A stretch of 64,000 nt of DNA from DATLGB01 sp964242305 (GTDB taxonomy: Bacteria > Actinomycetota > Thermoleophilia > Solirubrobacterales > Solirubrobacteraceae), in assembly GCA_964242305.1 (NCBI GenBank), contig CAXTBB010000009.1, positions 35,323 through 99,322 on the forward strand, written 5' to 3'. The translations under genes were made by a program, and so were the position numbers. Within the stretch, counting starts at the first letter, position 1, and each line of letters starts with the position of its first letter. Shown piece by piece: positions 25,983 to 36,078 of the stretch. The notes below the pieces were generated by a model. It ran no database searches and was not told the origin of the DNA. It saw only the letters and a program-made list of their open reading frames with translations.

Positions 25983-28900
25983 CGCGCGCGTTCGACCTCG
26001 GCGGGGCGGAGCTGCCCAGCGGCGTGACGGTGCTGGAGGCGAGCGCCGGGACCGGCAAGACGTACACGATCGCCGGCCTGGCGGTGCGCTACGTCGCCGC
26101 CGGCGTCCCGCTCGAGAAGCTGCTGCTGGTCTCCTTCACGCGCATGGCCACCAGCGAGCTGCGCGAGCGGGTGCGCGAGCGCCTGGCCTCCGCGCTGCGC
26201 GGCGAGCCGGCCGACGACCCGGTGCTGCCGTACCTGGAGGACCCCGCCGCGCGGGCCAACGTCGCCCGCGCCCTGGCCACCTTCGACACGGCCACCATCG
26301 CCACCACGCACGCGTTCTGCGAGGAGGTGCTGGCCGGGCTCGGGATCGCGGGCGACCTCGAGCGCGACTACACCTTCGCCGACGACCTCCGCGACCTGCG
26401 GGCGGAGGTCGTCGACGACCTGTACGTCTGGCGCTTGTCAGGCGGCGACCCGGGGTCGCGGCCGACCTACGCCGACGCGCGCGAGATCGCCCGCTTCGCC
26501 GCCGGCAACCCGGCCACGGAGGTCGCCGGCGCCCCGCCCGGGCTGCCCGAGAAGCGCCGCCGCACCGCCACTTGGACGGTGCGCGAGCTCGACGCCCGCA
26601 AGCGCCGGATGAACGTGCTCACCTTCGACGACCTGATCGTCCGCCTGCGCGACGCGCTGCGCGACCGGCCGGAGGCCGTCGCGCTGCTGCACGCGCGCTA
26701 CGACGTCGTCCTCATCGACGAGTTCCAGGACACGGACCTCGTGCAGTGGGAGATCATGCGCACGGGCTTCGCCGCCGCCGGCAAGACGCTCGTGCTGATC
26801 GGCGATCCCAAGCAGGCCATCTACGCCTTCCGCGGCGGCGACGTGTACGCGTACCTGAAGGCGGCGGGTGACCGCGAGCGGCGCGAGCTGACGACGAACT
26901 TCCGCGCCGATCAGCCGCTCATCGACGCCTACGACGCGCTCTTCGACGGCGCCACGCTCGGCCATCCGGACATCGCCTACCTGCCCGTCACCGCCAAGCA
27001 CACCGGGGCGCGGCTGACGGGCGCGCCGGTCACCGCGCCGCTGCGCCTCCGCATGGCGCTCACCCAGGACCTGCCGCCGGGCGGCCTGACCCGGCAGGAC
27101 TGGGCGCGGGCGTTCGTCGCGCGCGAGACGGTGGCCGCCGACGTCGCGGGGGACATCGCCACGCTGCTCGGCTCGGCCGCGCGGATCGAGGACCGGCCGA
27201 TCGCGCCGGCCGACATCGCCGTCCTCGTCCCCAACCGCTTCCGTGCCAAGGAGGTCCGCGAGGCGCTGGAGCGCAAGCGCGTCCCCGCCGTCGTCACGGG
27301 GGCGGGCAGCGTGTTCGGCGAGGACGCCGCCGGCGAGTGGCTGCGGTTGCTGGAGGCGCTCGAGCGCCCGTCGCACGCCGTCCGCGCGCACGCCGCGGCG
27401 CTGACCTGCTTCCTGGGCTGGGACGCCGCCCGCGTGGCCGCCGCCGACGACCGCGCGTGGGAGCGCGTCCACGACACCCTGCACGGCTGGGCGCGCGTGC
27501 TGCGCCTGCGCGGGGTGGCGGCGCTGGCGGAGACGATCACGCTCGAGCAGGGCCTGCCGGCGCGCGTCCTGGCCGAGTCCGGCGGCGAGCGGCGCCTCAC
27601 CGACGTCCGCCACGTCGCTCAGCTGCTGCACGGCGTGGCCACCCAGGACGGGCTCGGCCCGACCGCGCTGACCGCGTGGCTGCGCCGGCGCGTCGCCGAA
27701 GCCGAGCAGGACACCGCCGACGAGGACCGCACCCGCCGGCTCGAGTCGGACGCGAAGGCCGTGCAGGTGCTGACCGTTCACCGGGCCAAGGGCCTCGAGT
27801 TCGGCGTCGTCTACCTGCCCTACCTGTGGGACCGGGGGTTCTCGGACGATAAGCAGGGACCGGTCGTCTGCCACGACGACGACGGCGACCGCGTGCTCGA
27901 CGTCTCCCTCGAAGGCCCCGGCTACGAGGACCACCGCCGGCGCTGGCTGCGCGAGGAGCGGGGGGAGGACCTGCGGCTGCTCTACGTCGCGCTCACCCGC
28001 GCGCGCCACCAGGCGGTGGTGTGGTGGTGCCCGACCTTCGACGCGCGCAACAGCGCGCTGGGGCGGCTCGTGTTCGGCCGGGACGCCGCCGGCGCGATCC
28101 CCGACGGGCTCGACGCGCCGCCGCGCGACCATGAGGCGACGCCGATCCTGCGCGACCTCAAGGCCAAGGCGCCGGCGGGGTGCATCTCGCTCGAGCGCGC
28201 GCTGGCGGCGGGGGAGCCGTGGGCGCCGCCGGAGGAGCCGTTCGGGGAGCTCGCCGCCGCCCGCTTCGACCGCCACCTCGATACCAGCTGGCGGCGCACG
28301 TCCTACAGCGCGTTGACCGCCGTCGCGCACGAGGCCGCGGTGGCGTCGGAACCGGAGGCAGCGGGCGTGGAGGACGAGCCCGAGAGCGGCGCGACGGGCG
28401 GGCTCTGGGCGGACGTGCCGGTGGGGCTGCGCGTGGGGACGGCCGTCCACGCCGAGCTCGAGCGCCTCGACTTCACGGCGCCGTCGTTCGGCGCCGAGGT
28501 GACGGCGCTGGGCGCCGGGCCGGGCCTGGAGGCGGCGCTGGCCACGCCGCTCGGCGCGCCGTTCGGCGTCCGCCTCGCCGACCTCGCGCCCGCCGACCGC
28601 CTCGACGAGCTCGCCTTCGAGCTCCCGCTCGCCGGCGGCGACGCCGCCGCCGCGGGCGCGCCGCGCGCCGCCGCGGTGACGGTCACGCGGCTCGCCGCGA
28701 TCCTCGACCGTCACGGCGACCCCTACGGCGCCCGGCTGGCGGAGCTTGGCGCGGCCGAGCTGCGCGGGTTCCTCACGGGCTCGCTCGACCTCGTCGCCCG
28801 CCTGCCGGACGGGACCTTCGCCGTGTTCGACTACAAGACCAACGGGCTGTCGTCCTTCACGCCGGCCGCGCTGGAGGCCGAGATGCACCACCGCCACTAC

Positions 28901-29092
28901 GGCCTGCAGGCGCTCCTCTACACGGTCGCCCTGCATCGGTACCTGCGCTGGCGATCGCCCGGCGCGACGATCGCCGGCGTCGGCTACCTGTTCCTGCGCG
29001 GGATGGACGGCGCCTCGGCCGGCGCGGGCGTGTTCGCCTGGACGCCGTCGCGCGCGCTCGTCGAGGAGGTGAGCGATGCGCTCGACGGCTGA
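25979..29092 (+). CDS. recB: exodeoxyribonuclease V subunit beta (RecB)
   Basis: 1037 residues. SF1 helicase motifs: Walker A SAGTGKT near residues 22-28, Walker B VVLIDEFQDTD, GDPKQAIYAFRGGD, and VHRAKGLEF for motif V. The C-terminal nuclease domain has LDLVARLPDGTFAVFDYKTN, with the catalytic D...D-Y-K of RecB nucleases. RecB is the slow 3'-5' translocase and nuclease of the RecBCD double-strand-break repair complex, which also degrades phage DNA lacking Chi. Overlaps recD by 17 bases. Confidence 0.95.
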   Translation: MTRAFDLGGAELPSGVTVLEASAGTGKTYTIAGLAVRYVAAGVPLEKLLLVSFTRMATSELRERVRERLASALRGEPADDPVLPYLEDPAARANVARALATFDTATIATTHAFCEEVLAGLGIAGDLERDYTFADDLRDLRAEVVDDLYVWRLSGGDPGSRPTYADAREIARFAAGNPATEVAGAPPGLPEKRRRTATWTVRELDARKRRMNVLTFDDLIVRLRDALRDRPEAVALLHARYDVVLIDEFQDTDLVQWEIMRTGFAAAGKTLVLIGDPKQAIYAFRGGDVYAYLKAAGDRERRELTTNFRADQPLIDAYDALFDGATLGHPDIAYLPVTAKHTGARLTGAPVTAPLRLRMALTQDLPPGGLTRQDWARAFVARETVAADVAGDIATLLGSAARIEDRPIAPADIAVLVPNRFRAKEVREALERKRVPAVVTGAGSVFGEDAAGEWLRLLEALERPSHAVRAHAAALTCFLGWDAARVAAADDRAWERVHDTLHGWARVLRLRGVAALAETITLEQGLPARVLAESGGERRLTDVRHVAQLLHGVATQDGLGPTALTAWLRRRVAEAEQDTADEDRTRRLESDAKAVQVLTVHRAKGLEFGVVYLPYLWDRGFSDDKQGPVVCHDDDGDRVLDVSLEGPGYEDHRRRWLREERGEDLRLLYVALTRARHQAVVWWCPTFDARNSALGRLVFGRDAAGAIPDGLDAPPRDHEATPILRDLKAKAPAGCISLERALAAGEPWAPPEEPFGELAAARFDRHLDTSWRRTSYSALTAVAHEAAVASEPEAAGVEDEPESGATGGLWADVPVGLRVGTAVHAELERLDFTAPSFGAEVTALGAGPGLEAALATPLGAPFGVRLADLAPADRLDELAFELPLAGGDAAAAGAPRAAAVTVTRLAAILDRHGDPYGARLAELGAAELRGFLTGSLDLVARLPDGTFAVFDYKTNGLSSFTPAALEAEMHHRHYGLQALLYTVALHRYLRWRSPGATIAGVGYLFLRGMDGASAGAGVFAWTPSRALVEEVSDALDG

Positions 29093-30845
29093 CCCGTTCT
29101 CCGTCCGTCGCGCGCTCGGCGCCACCGGGCTGCTGGCCGACTTCAACGCCGCCGGCGTGCTCACGGCGGCCGACGTCCACGTCGCCGGGCGGATCGGCGA
29201 CCTGCTCGAAGAAGGCGACGACGCCGTCCGCCTCGCCGCCGCGCTGGCCGTCCGCGCGCCGCGCGTCGGCCACGTCCACGTCGACCTCGCCGACATCCGG
29301 ACCCGCGCCACCGTCGAGCCCTACGGCGACGAGGAGCCGGTCGACCTCGCCAGCCTGCCCTGGCCGGGCGAGGACTGGGTCGACCGCGTGGCCGTGTCGC
29401 GGATGGTCTCCGACGGGCCGCTGCGCCTGGAGGGCAGCCGGCTCTACCTCGACCGCTACTGGCAGGAGGAGCGCCGGGTGGCGACGGACCTGCGCGAGCT
29501 CGTCGAGTCGCTGCCCGCCGACGAGCCCCGCCTCGCCGACGGCGTCCGGCGCCTGTTCGCCGGCGGGGAGGACGACGGCCGTCAGGCGCTCGCCGCCGAG
29601 GCCGCCGTCCGCAACCGGCTCGCCATCGTCGCGGGTGGGCCGGGGACGGGCAAGACCACCACCGTCGCCCGCATCACGGCGCTGCTGTTCGAGCAGGGCG
29701 GCGATCCCCTGATCGCGCTGGCCGCCCCGACTGCGAAGGCCGCCTCGCGGTTGCAGGAGGCGATCGCCGAGGCGGCCGAGGACCTCGATGTCGCCGAGGC
29801 GGTCCGCGAGCGCGTCCTCGGCCTGCGCGCCTCGACCCTCCATCGCCTGCTCGGCTGGCAGCCCGGCAACCGCAGCCGCTTCCGCCATCACCGCGGCCAG
29901 CGCCTCCCGCACGACGTCGTCATCGTCGACGAGACCTCGATGGTGTCCCTGTCGATGATGGCGCGCCTGGTCGAGGCGATCCGCCCCGACGCCCGCCTCA
30001 TCCTCGTCGGCGACCCCGGCCAGCTCGCGTCCGTCGAGGCCGGCGCCGTGCTCGGCGACGTCGTCGGCGCCGGCATCGGCGGTACCGTCGTCCTCGAGCG
30101 CGTCCACCGCCACGGCGGCGCCATCGCCTCGCTGGCCGAGGCCATCCGCGCGGGGGACGCCGACGCGGCCATGGCGGTCCTCGAGGCCGGCCATGAGGAC
30201 GTCGTCTGGCTCCCCGACGAGGCCGCGCCGGCGAGCGCGGTCGCGCCGGGCAGCGCCGTCGCGCCGGCGAGCGCCCCAGCGGTGTTGCGCGGGGAGGCGC
30301 TGGCGGCCGCCCGCGCGGTGCGCGCCGCCCCCGGCGCCGCCGCGGCGCTCGCCGCCCTGTCCGGCTTCCGCATCCTCTGCGCCCACCGCCGCGAGGTCGC
30401 CGCGTGGACGGAGCGCATCGAGGGCTGGCTCGGCGTCGATGCCCGCGACCGCTTCTATCCCGGCCGCCCCCTGCTCGTCACCGCCAACGACTACGACCTC
30501 GGCCTCTACAACGGCGACTCCGGCGTCATGGTCGAAGAGGACGAGCGCCGTCTCGCCGTCTTCGAGCGCGGCGTCACCGTCAGCCCCGGCCGCCTCAGCG
30601 CCATCGACACCGCCTACGCGATGACCGTCCACAAGGCGCAGGGCTCCCAGTTCCGCACCGCCGCCGTCGTCCTGCCCGAGCCCGCCTCCCGCATCCTCAC
30701 CCGCGAGCTGCTCTACACCGCCGCCACCCGCGCCCAGGATCGGCTCGTCCTGACCGGCACCGAAGACGCGGTCCGCGCCGCCATCGCCCGCCCGATCGCC
30801 CGCGCCTCCGGCCTCCGCGATCGTCTAGTCGACGCGGGGACGTGA
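29076..30845 (+). CDS. recD: exodeoxyribonuclease V subunit alpha (RecD)
   Basis: 589 residues. SF1B helicase motifs: Walker A AGGPGTGKTTT (about 186-195), Walker B VVIVDETSMVSLSMM, and C-terminal MTVHKAQGSQFRTAAVVLPE. RecD is the fast 5'-3' motor of RecBCD. An Ala/Pro/Ser linker of repeated APASAV/APGSAV units lies near residue 390, between the helicase halves, a local expansion probably unstructured. The last 21 bases overlap the convergent Abi-alpha gene. Confidence 0.93.
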   Translation: MRSTADPFSVRRALGATGLLADFNAAGVLTAADVHVAGRIGDLLEEGDDAVRLAAALAVRAPRVGHVHVDLADIRTRATVEPYGDEEPVDLASLPWPGEDWVDRVAVSRMVSDGPLRLEGSRLYLDRYWQEERRVATDLRELVESLPADEPRLADGVRRLFAGGEDDGRQALAAEAAVRNRLAIVAGGPGTGKTTTVARITALLFEQGGDPLIALAAPTAKAASRLQEAIAEAAEDLDVAEAVRERVLGLRASTLHRLLGWQPGNRSRFRHHRGQRLPHDVVIVDETSMVSLSMMARLVEAIRPDARLILVGDPGQLASVEAGAVLGDVVGAGIGGTVVLERVHRHGGAIASLAEAIRAGDADAAMAVLEAGHEDVVWLPDEAAPASAVAPGSAVAPASAPAVLRGEALAAARAVRAAPGAAAALAALSGFRILCAHRREVAAWTERIEGWLGVDARDRFYPGRPLLVTANDYDLGLYNGDSGVMVEEDERRLAVFERGVTVSPGRLSAIDTAYAMTVHKAQGSQFRTAAVVLPEPASRILTRELLYTAATRAQDRLVLTGTEDAVRAAIARPIARASGLRDRLVDAGT

Positions 30846-31697
30846 GTCCGGGACGGCCTTGGTCTCCATCGCCTCCGCGTCGGCGTGGGGCGGCAGCTCG
30901 GCGAGGTCGACGCCGCGGCCCAGGTTCAGCGCGACGCGGCAGAAGTCCTCGCCGAACGGGGTCAGGTGGATGGAGCGCCGGACGAGCTTGGCCATCCGCA
31001 CCGACTTCATCGCCGCGATCACCTCCGGCTGCGCCTCGACGACCTGGTAGGGAAGCGGGTCGCGCAGGGTCTCGCGCGAGAACCAGACCAGGCCGAGGCG
31101 GAAGAGGTTGTTGAGGTACTGGGGGACGCGGTCGACGTAGCGGCAGCCGGCGCGGGCGCCGATCATGTTCAGGCCCGGCGCGATCAGCCGCGAGGAGACC
31201 ATGCCGATCGGGCCGCCCGTCCGCACGTCGACGGACGGCTGCGGGCCGGACAGCAGCAGCAGGCGCAGGATGCGGCCCTCGTCGGGCGCGAGCTCGGAGA
31301 GGATGCGGTCGTAGGCGGGGTGGGAGTCCTCCTCGTAGCGGACGTCGGAGGACCGGCGCAGGAGGTCGTCTCCGCGCTCGCTCAACGTCGTCGGCTCCGG
31401 CCGTCCGTTGGCGACGGCGCGCTCGGGCAGCTCCGGCCACCGCTCGGCGACCTGGTCGGGGACGATGGCGGCGACGCGCTCCTCGATGTCCTCCACGCCG
31501 GTCAGCTCGCGGGCGGCGTCGCGGATCCCGCGGCGGACGTCGTTGACCAGCTCGGGCGCGCGGTCGGGGTGGACGGCGGCGTCGAGCAGCCGCTTGGTCC
31601 CGTCGACATAGGTCTTGGCGGCCCACTCGCCGGTGCGCAGGGCGGCCAGCGCCGCGAGCGCCGCCACGCCGCGGAGATCCCCGTCCCCCTCGCTCAC
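30825..31697 (-). CDS. Abi-alpha (DUF4393) family protein
   Basis: 290 residues from GTG 31697, overlapping the DUF445 stop upstream (GTGA). The segment PAYDRILSELAPDEGRILRLL, then GPQPSVDVRTG, PGLNMIGARAGC and YLNNLFRLGLVWFSRE, matches the DUF4393/Abi-alpha domain as I remember it from actinobacterial annotations. The family is named for abortive phage infection in lactococci, but most bacterial members are untested. No signal peptide; a cytoplasmic or membrane-associated protein. It is downstream of, and convergent with, recD, so an anti-phage link is suggestive only. Confidence 0.65.
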   Translation of the reverse strand: MSEGDGDLRGVAALAALAALRTGEWAAKTYVDGTKRLLDAAVHPDRAPELVNDVRRGIRDAARELTGVEDIEERVAAIVPDQVAERWPELPERAVANGRPEPTTLSERGDDLLRRSSDVRYEEDSHPAYDRILSELAPDEGRILRLLLLSGPQPSVDVRTGGPIGMVSSRLIAPGLNMIGARAGCRYVDRVPQYLNNLFRLGLVWFSRETLRDPLPYQVVEAQPEVIAAMKSVRMAKLVRRSIHLTPFGEDFCRVALNLGRGVDLAELPPHADAEAMETKAVPDSRPRVD

Positions 31698-32971
31698 GAC
31701 GCCCCGAAGATCGCGAGGTGCAGGAAGCCGCCGGCCAGGCCCATGACGGCGCCGTGGAAATAGAGCATCCACTCGTCCTCCTTGATCGCGGAGCGCATCA
31801 TCTCCACGAAGTCCGCGGGCGGCAGCTCCTTGGTGCGGGCGGCGATCAGGGTGCGGATGCGCTCGCTCTGCTGGCGCGAGAACTCCGGGTCGCGGAACGG
31901 CGCCAGGGTGTGGCCGGCCGCCTCCACGGCCACCGCGCCGCGCACGCTGTCGTAGTCGCGTGCGCCCATCGCCACGCGGACGGCGGCCCGCGCCGGTCCG
32001 AGCGCGCCGTCGATCGCCGGCTGCAGCGCCGTCTCGATCATCTGCTTGGTCCGGTCCCCGCGCGGTCCCTCGAGCAGGAAGTCGCCGATGTTCTCAAGCG
32101 TGATGACATCGTCGGCGATCGTCTGCGCGTAGACCTCCGCGGCCTCGTCCTGGCGGCGCAGGAACAGCCCCTGGACCTTGACGCCGAAGACGTAGCGCGG
32201 CTCGGGCGGCTCGAAGATCAGCTGCATCCCGAGCAGGTTCGTCGTCCAGCCGACCAGGACGCCCATGATCGGCAGCAGCCAGGCCTGGTGAAACGAGTGG
32301 TCGATGATCGCCACGGGGATGCCGAGCAGGAAGCCGAACAGGAAGCCGAAGTTGACCATCAGGTCGAGCTCGCGCTGGCCGAAGTCGCGGAAGATCTTGT
32401 TGACCAGCGCCGGGTTGCGCTGGAAATGGTCGATGACCATGATCTTCGGGTCCAGCAGCTGGTCGATGTGGACGCCGATCTCGTCCGTGATCTGGCGGAC
32501 GATGCCCGGCAGCTGCTGCTGGACGCGGGTGTAGACGGCCTGCTTGACCCGCGGCGGGACGCGCGACCACATCTCCGGCTGCTCGCGGCGCATGATGTCG
32601 TCGACCATCGCCGGGACCTCGGGCTGGAACATGACCACGATGTGCTCGGCGATCTTCTCCGGCTCGAGCTCCTGGTAGAACTCGGCCGGCGTCCCGAGCT
32701 TGGCGATCGCCTTGTCGACCGCGATCGAGCCCATCTTGGCCGCTCGCGCCGGGACGATCCCCTGCCAGCCGACGCCGCCCTGCATGATCCCGGGGATCTC
32801 CTGCAGCCGCCGCGGGAGCAGCGTCGACAGCTCCCGCATCCCCGGCACCGTCACCCCGTGGAAGCGGACGGGGTTGAACAGCATCAGCACGCCGCTCCAG
32901 TTGATGAGCCAGCCGATGGCGCCCGTGAAGACGGGAATCGACGCGAGCTGAAGCCAATCGCTTCCCGACAC
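31694..32971 (-). CDS. DUF445 family membrane protein
   Basis: 425 residues from GTG 32971. One hydrophobic segment opens the protein (WLQLASIPVFTGAIGWLINW) and another pair lies near residues 215-255 (GFLFGFLLGIPVAIIDHS, LLPIMGVLVGWTTNLLGMQL). The G-W-x-T-N-x-L-G/M pattern seen in both is the DUF445 signature. These proteins are inner-membrane, with large helical cytoplasmic parts; function is unknown, with hints of a role in cell division or envelope integrity. Coupled by a GTGA overlap to the Abi-alpha gene, so the two form an operon. Confidence 0.78.
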   Translation of the reverse strand: MSGSDWLQLASIPVFTGAIGWLINWSGVLMLFNPVRFHGVTVPGMRELSTLLPRRLQEIPGIMQGGVGWQGIVPARAAKMGSIAVDKAIAKLGTPAEFYQELEPEKIAEHIVVMFQPEVPAMVDDIMRREQPEMWSRVPPRVKQAVYTRVQQQLPGIVRQITDEIGVHIDQLLDPKIMVIDHFQRNPALVNKIFRDFGQRELDLMVNFGFLFGFLLGIPVAIIDHSFHQAWLLPIMGVLVGWTTNLLGMQLIFEPPEPRYVFGVKVQGLFLRRQDEAAEVYAQTIADDVITLENIGDFLLEGPRGDRTKQMIETALQPAIDGALGPARAAVRVAMGARDYDSVRGAVAVEAAGHTLAPFRDPEFSRQQSERIRTLIAARTKELPPADFVEMMRSAIKEDEWMLYFHGAVMGLAGGFLHLAIFGAS

Positions 32972-32995
32972 CCCCGGAAGTATGGTCGAACGGGA

Positions 32996-34345
32996 ATGGC
33001 GACAGGCACGATCACGGCCACCACCACTCCTCACCGCTACCTGGTGCTTGCGATCTGCTGCATGAGCCTGTTCATCGTCGGGCTCGACGCGACGATCGTC
33101 AACGTCGCGCTGCCGACCATCCGCACCGATCTGCACGCCTCGACCTCTGAGCTGCAGTGGGTGATCGACGCCTACACGGTCGTGATCGCCAGCCTGCTGA
33201 TGCTGTCGGGCTCGACCGCCGACCGGCTCGGCCGCGCCCGCATCTTCAAGCTCGGCCTCGCCCTCTTCACGGCGGGGACGCTGCTGTGCAGCATCGCCCC
33301 GACGGTGCACACCCTGATCGCCTTCCGGGCACTGCAGGCGGTCGGCGGCTCCATGCTTAACCCGGTCGCCATGTCCATCATCCGCAACGTCTTCGACGAC
33401 CCGCGCGAGCGCGCCCAGGCGATCGGCATCTGGGGCGGCGTCGTCGGCGCGAGCATGGCCGTCGGCCCCGTGCTCGGCGGGGCGCTGACGGAGGGCATCG
33501 GCTGGCGCAGCGTGTTCTGGATCGCCGTCCCGGTCGGCCTCGCGGCCATGGCCCTGACCCACCGCTACGTGCCCGAGTCGCGCGCCCCGCGCGCCCGCCG
33601 GCCGGACCCGGTCGGCCAGGCGCTCGTGCTCACCGTCCTGTTCGCCACCACCTACGCGATCATCGAGACGCCCGCCCTCGGGATCGTCGCCGCCCTCGCG
33701 CTGGCCGGCCTGATCGCCTACGAGCCGCGCCGCACCGACCCGCTGGTCGAGCTGCGCTTCTTCCGCAGCGTCCCGTTCACGGGCGCGACCCTGATCGCCG
33801 TCAGCGCGTTCGTCGCCTTCGGTGGCTTCCTGTTCCTGACCACGATCTACCTGCAGACGCAGCGCCACCTGTCGCCGCTGGAGACCGGCGTGCACCTCCT
33901 GCCGTTCGCAGCGCTGGTCGTCCTTGCCGCGCCGATCTCGGGGCGCGTCACCGGCCGCTTCGGCGCGCGGCCCTCCCTGTGCCTGGGCGGGCTCGCGCTG
34001 ACCGCGTCGGGTCTGCTCCTGACCGGGCAGGACGCCGGCACGCCGACCGCACAGCTCGTCCTCACCTACGCGCTGTTCGGCCTCGGCTTCGGGGCGATGA
34101 ACCCGCCCATCACCAACGCCGCCGTCTCCGGGATGCCACCCGCGCAGGCCGGCGTCGCCGCCGCGATCGCGTCCACCAGCCGCCAGATCGGCGTCACCCT
34201 CGGCGTGGCCGTGCTCGGCGCCGTCGCCGTCACCACCGGCTGGTGGATCATCGTCGCCTGCGGCGTGACCATCGTCGCACTCGGCGTCGCGAGCACCAGC
34301 GCCCGCGCCCTCAGGACCGCCGAGGCCTTCGCCGACGAGCTCTAG
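32996..34345 (+). CDS. MFS transporter, EmrB/QacA type
   Basis: 449 residues with about 13-14 hydrophobic helices. The opening SLFIVGLDATIVNVALPTI and WVIDAYTVVIASLLMLSGSTADRLGR are the conserved helix-1 and motif-A regions of DHA2 drug:proton antiporters. The gene diverges from the DUF445 gene with 24 bases between starts and has no adjacent regulator. It likely exports drugs or metabolites. Its stop overlaps that of the convergent glpD gene by four bases. Confidence 0.87.
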   Translation: MATGTITATTTPHRYLVLAICCMSLFIVGLDATIVNVALPTIRTDLHASTSELQWVIDAYTVVIASLLMLSGSTADRLGRARIFKLGLALFTAGTLLCSIAPTVHTLIAFRALQAVGGSMLNPVAMSIIRNVFDDPRERAQAIGIWGGVVGASMAVGPVLGGALTEGIGWRSVFWIAVPVGLAAMALTHRYVPESRAPRARRPDPVGQALVLTVLFATTYAIIETPALGIVAALALAGLIAYEPRRTDPLVELRFFRSVPFTGATLIAVSAFVAFGGFLFLTTIYLQTQRHLSPLETGVHLLPFAALVVLAAPISGRVTGRFGARPSLCLGGLALTASGLLLTGQDAGTPTAQLVLTYALFGLGFGAMNPPITNAAVSGMPPAQAGVAAAIASTSRQIGVTLGVAVLGAVAVTTGWWIIVACGVTIVALGVASTSARALRTAEAFADEL

Positions 34346-36054
34346 GAGGCGGTCAGCTCGGTGTAGGCGTCGGGCACGGAGCGGCGGATCTCGTCGGCCG
34401 ACTCGTCGTCGGGCTGCTCCTGCGAGCGGCGCTCGGCGTCGACGCGACCCTCGTAGAGCTCGACCTCCTTCTCCGTGCGCTCGTCGTCCCAGCCCAGCAC
34501 CGGCGCCATCATCTCGGCGACCGCCCGCGCGCACTCGGTGCCGCGGTCGAAGGTCTCGATGGAGATCCGGGTGCGGCGGGCGAGCACGTCGTCGAGGTGC
34601 AGCGCGCCCTCGCACAGCACCGCGTAGAGGATCTCGACGCGCAGGTAGTCCTCCGCGCCCGGCAGCGGCTCGGCCAGCGACGGATCCTCGGCGATCAGCG
34701 CGAAGAGATCGTCGATCAGCGCGCCGTAGCGATTCAGGAGATGCTCGATGCGCGCGAGGTGCAGGCCGCTCTCGTCGGCGAGCCGGTGCCGGCGGTTCCA
34801 CAGCGCGTGGTACCCGACCGCGCCGAGCAGCTCAACCGTCTCCGTCGGCGACTCGGGCACCTTCGCGTCGAGGCCGCGGGCGGCGGTGTCGATGGCGTCC
34901 TTGGCCATGACCCGGTAGGTCGTGTACTTGCCGCCCGCGACGGCCACCACGCCGGGCGTGGGGACGGCGACGGTGTGCTCGCGCGACAGCTGGGAGCTCT
35001 CCTCGGACTCGCCCTCCAGCAGCGGCCGCAGGCCCGCGTAGACGCCCTCGACGTCCTCGTGCTCCAGCGGGGAGACGAGCACGCGGTTGACCTGCTCGAG
35101 CACGTAGTCGATGTCCTTGCGCGTCGCCGCCGGGTGGTGCTTGTCGAGCTCCCAGCCGGTGTCCGTCGTGCCAATGACCCAGTGCCGGCCCCACGGGATC
35201 ACGAACAGGACCGAGGACTCGGTGCGCAGGATCAGGCCCGTGTCGAGCTGCAGGCGATCGCGCGGGACCACGAGGTGGACGCCCTTGGAGGCGCGCACGC
35301 GGAACTTGCCGCGCTCGCCGATCAGGTGCTGGATGTCGTCCGTCCACACCCCCGTCGCGTTGACGACCTGGCGGGCGTCGACGTCGAACTCCTCGCCGCT
35401 CACCGCGTCGCGTGCGCTGAGCCCGACGACCCGGCCGCCCTCGTTGCGGAAGCCCACCGCCTCGCAGTTGGCGACGACGGCGGCGCCGTGCCGCGCGGCG
35501 GTGCGGGCGATCTCCATCGTGTGGCGGGCGTCGTCGACCTGCGCGTCCCAGTACTGGACGGCACCGACCAGCGAGTCGGGCTTCAGCGCCGGTGCGATCC
35601 GCAGCGCGCCGCGCCGCGTCAGGTGGCGGTGACGGTGCATGCCCTTGTAGCCGCCCAGCGAGTCGTAGAGCAGCATGCCCGCGCCCAGGTAGGCGCGCTC
35701 CCACGCGTGGTGGGTGAGCGGGCACAGGAACGGGACGGGGTGGACCAGGTGCGGTGCGAGCACGTTGAGCAGCAGCGACCGCTCCCGCAGCGCCTCGCGG
35801 ACGAGGCCGAACTCCTGCTGCTCGAGGTAGCGCAGCCCGCCGTGGATGAGCTTGGACGAGCGCGATGACGTCCCCGACGCGAAGTCGCGCGCCTCGAGCA
35901 GGGCGACGTCGAGCCCGCGCGAGGCGGCGTCGAGCGCGCAGCCCGTTCCCACGACCCCGCCGCCGATGACGACGACGTCGAACGTCTCCGTGCGCAAGCG
36001 CTCGAGATTGGCCAGTCGTTGCCGGGGACCCAGGCGAGCGCGGTTTGCCGACAC
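34342..36054 (-). CDS. glpD: aerobic glycerol-3-phosphate dehydrogenase
   Basis: 570 residues from GTG 36054. FAD-binding VVVIGGGVVGTGCALDAASRGLDVALLE (as VVVIGGGVVGTG and ASRGLDVALLE), FASGTSSRSSKLIHGGLRYLEQ is the GlpD signature, and TTDTGWELDK plus AVAGGKYTTYRVMAKDA follow. It oxidises glycerol-3-phosphate to dihydroxyacetone phosphate at the membrane, passing electrons to quinone. Divergent from glpF-glpK with only 24 bases between starts, so glycerol uptake, phosphorylation and oxidation share one promoter region. Confidence 0.95.
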   Translation of the reverse strand: MSANRARLGPRQRLANLERLRTETFDVVVIGGGVVGTGCALDAASRGLDVALLEARDFASGTSSRSSKLIHGGLRYLEQQEFGLVREALRERSLLLNVLAPHLVHPVPFLCPLTHHAWERAYLGAGMLLYDSLGGYKGMHRHRHLTRRGALRIAPALKPDSLVGAVQYWDAQVDDARHTMEIARTAARHGAAVVANCEAVGFRNEGGRVVGLSARDAVSGEEFDVDARQVVNATGVWTDDIQHLIGERGKFRVRASKGVHLVVPRDRLQLDTGLILRTESSVLFVIPWGRHWVIGTTDTGWELDKHHPAATRKDIDYVLEQVNRVLVSPLEHEDVEGVYAGLRPLLEGESEESSQLSREHTVAVPTPGVVAVAGGKYTTYRVMAKDAIDTAARGLDAKVPESPTETVELLGAVGYHALWNRRHRLADESGLHLARIEHLLNRYGALIDDLFALIAEDPSLAEPLPGAEDYLRVEILYAVLCEGALHLDDVLARRTRISIETFDRGTECARAVAEMMAPVLGWDDERTEKEVELYEGRVDAERRSQEQPDDESADEIRRSVPDAYTELTAS

Positions 36055-36078
36055 GCTTCGCAGGCTAGGACGCGTGTC

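Noticed and set aside
26438..29311. 957-codon reverse frame opposite recB
   Set aside because: Antisense shadow of a clear RecB gene; no recognizable motif.
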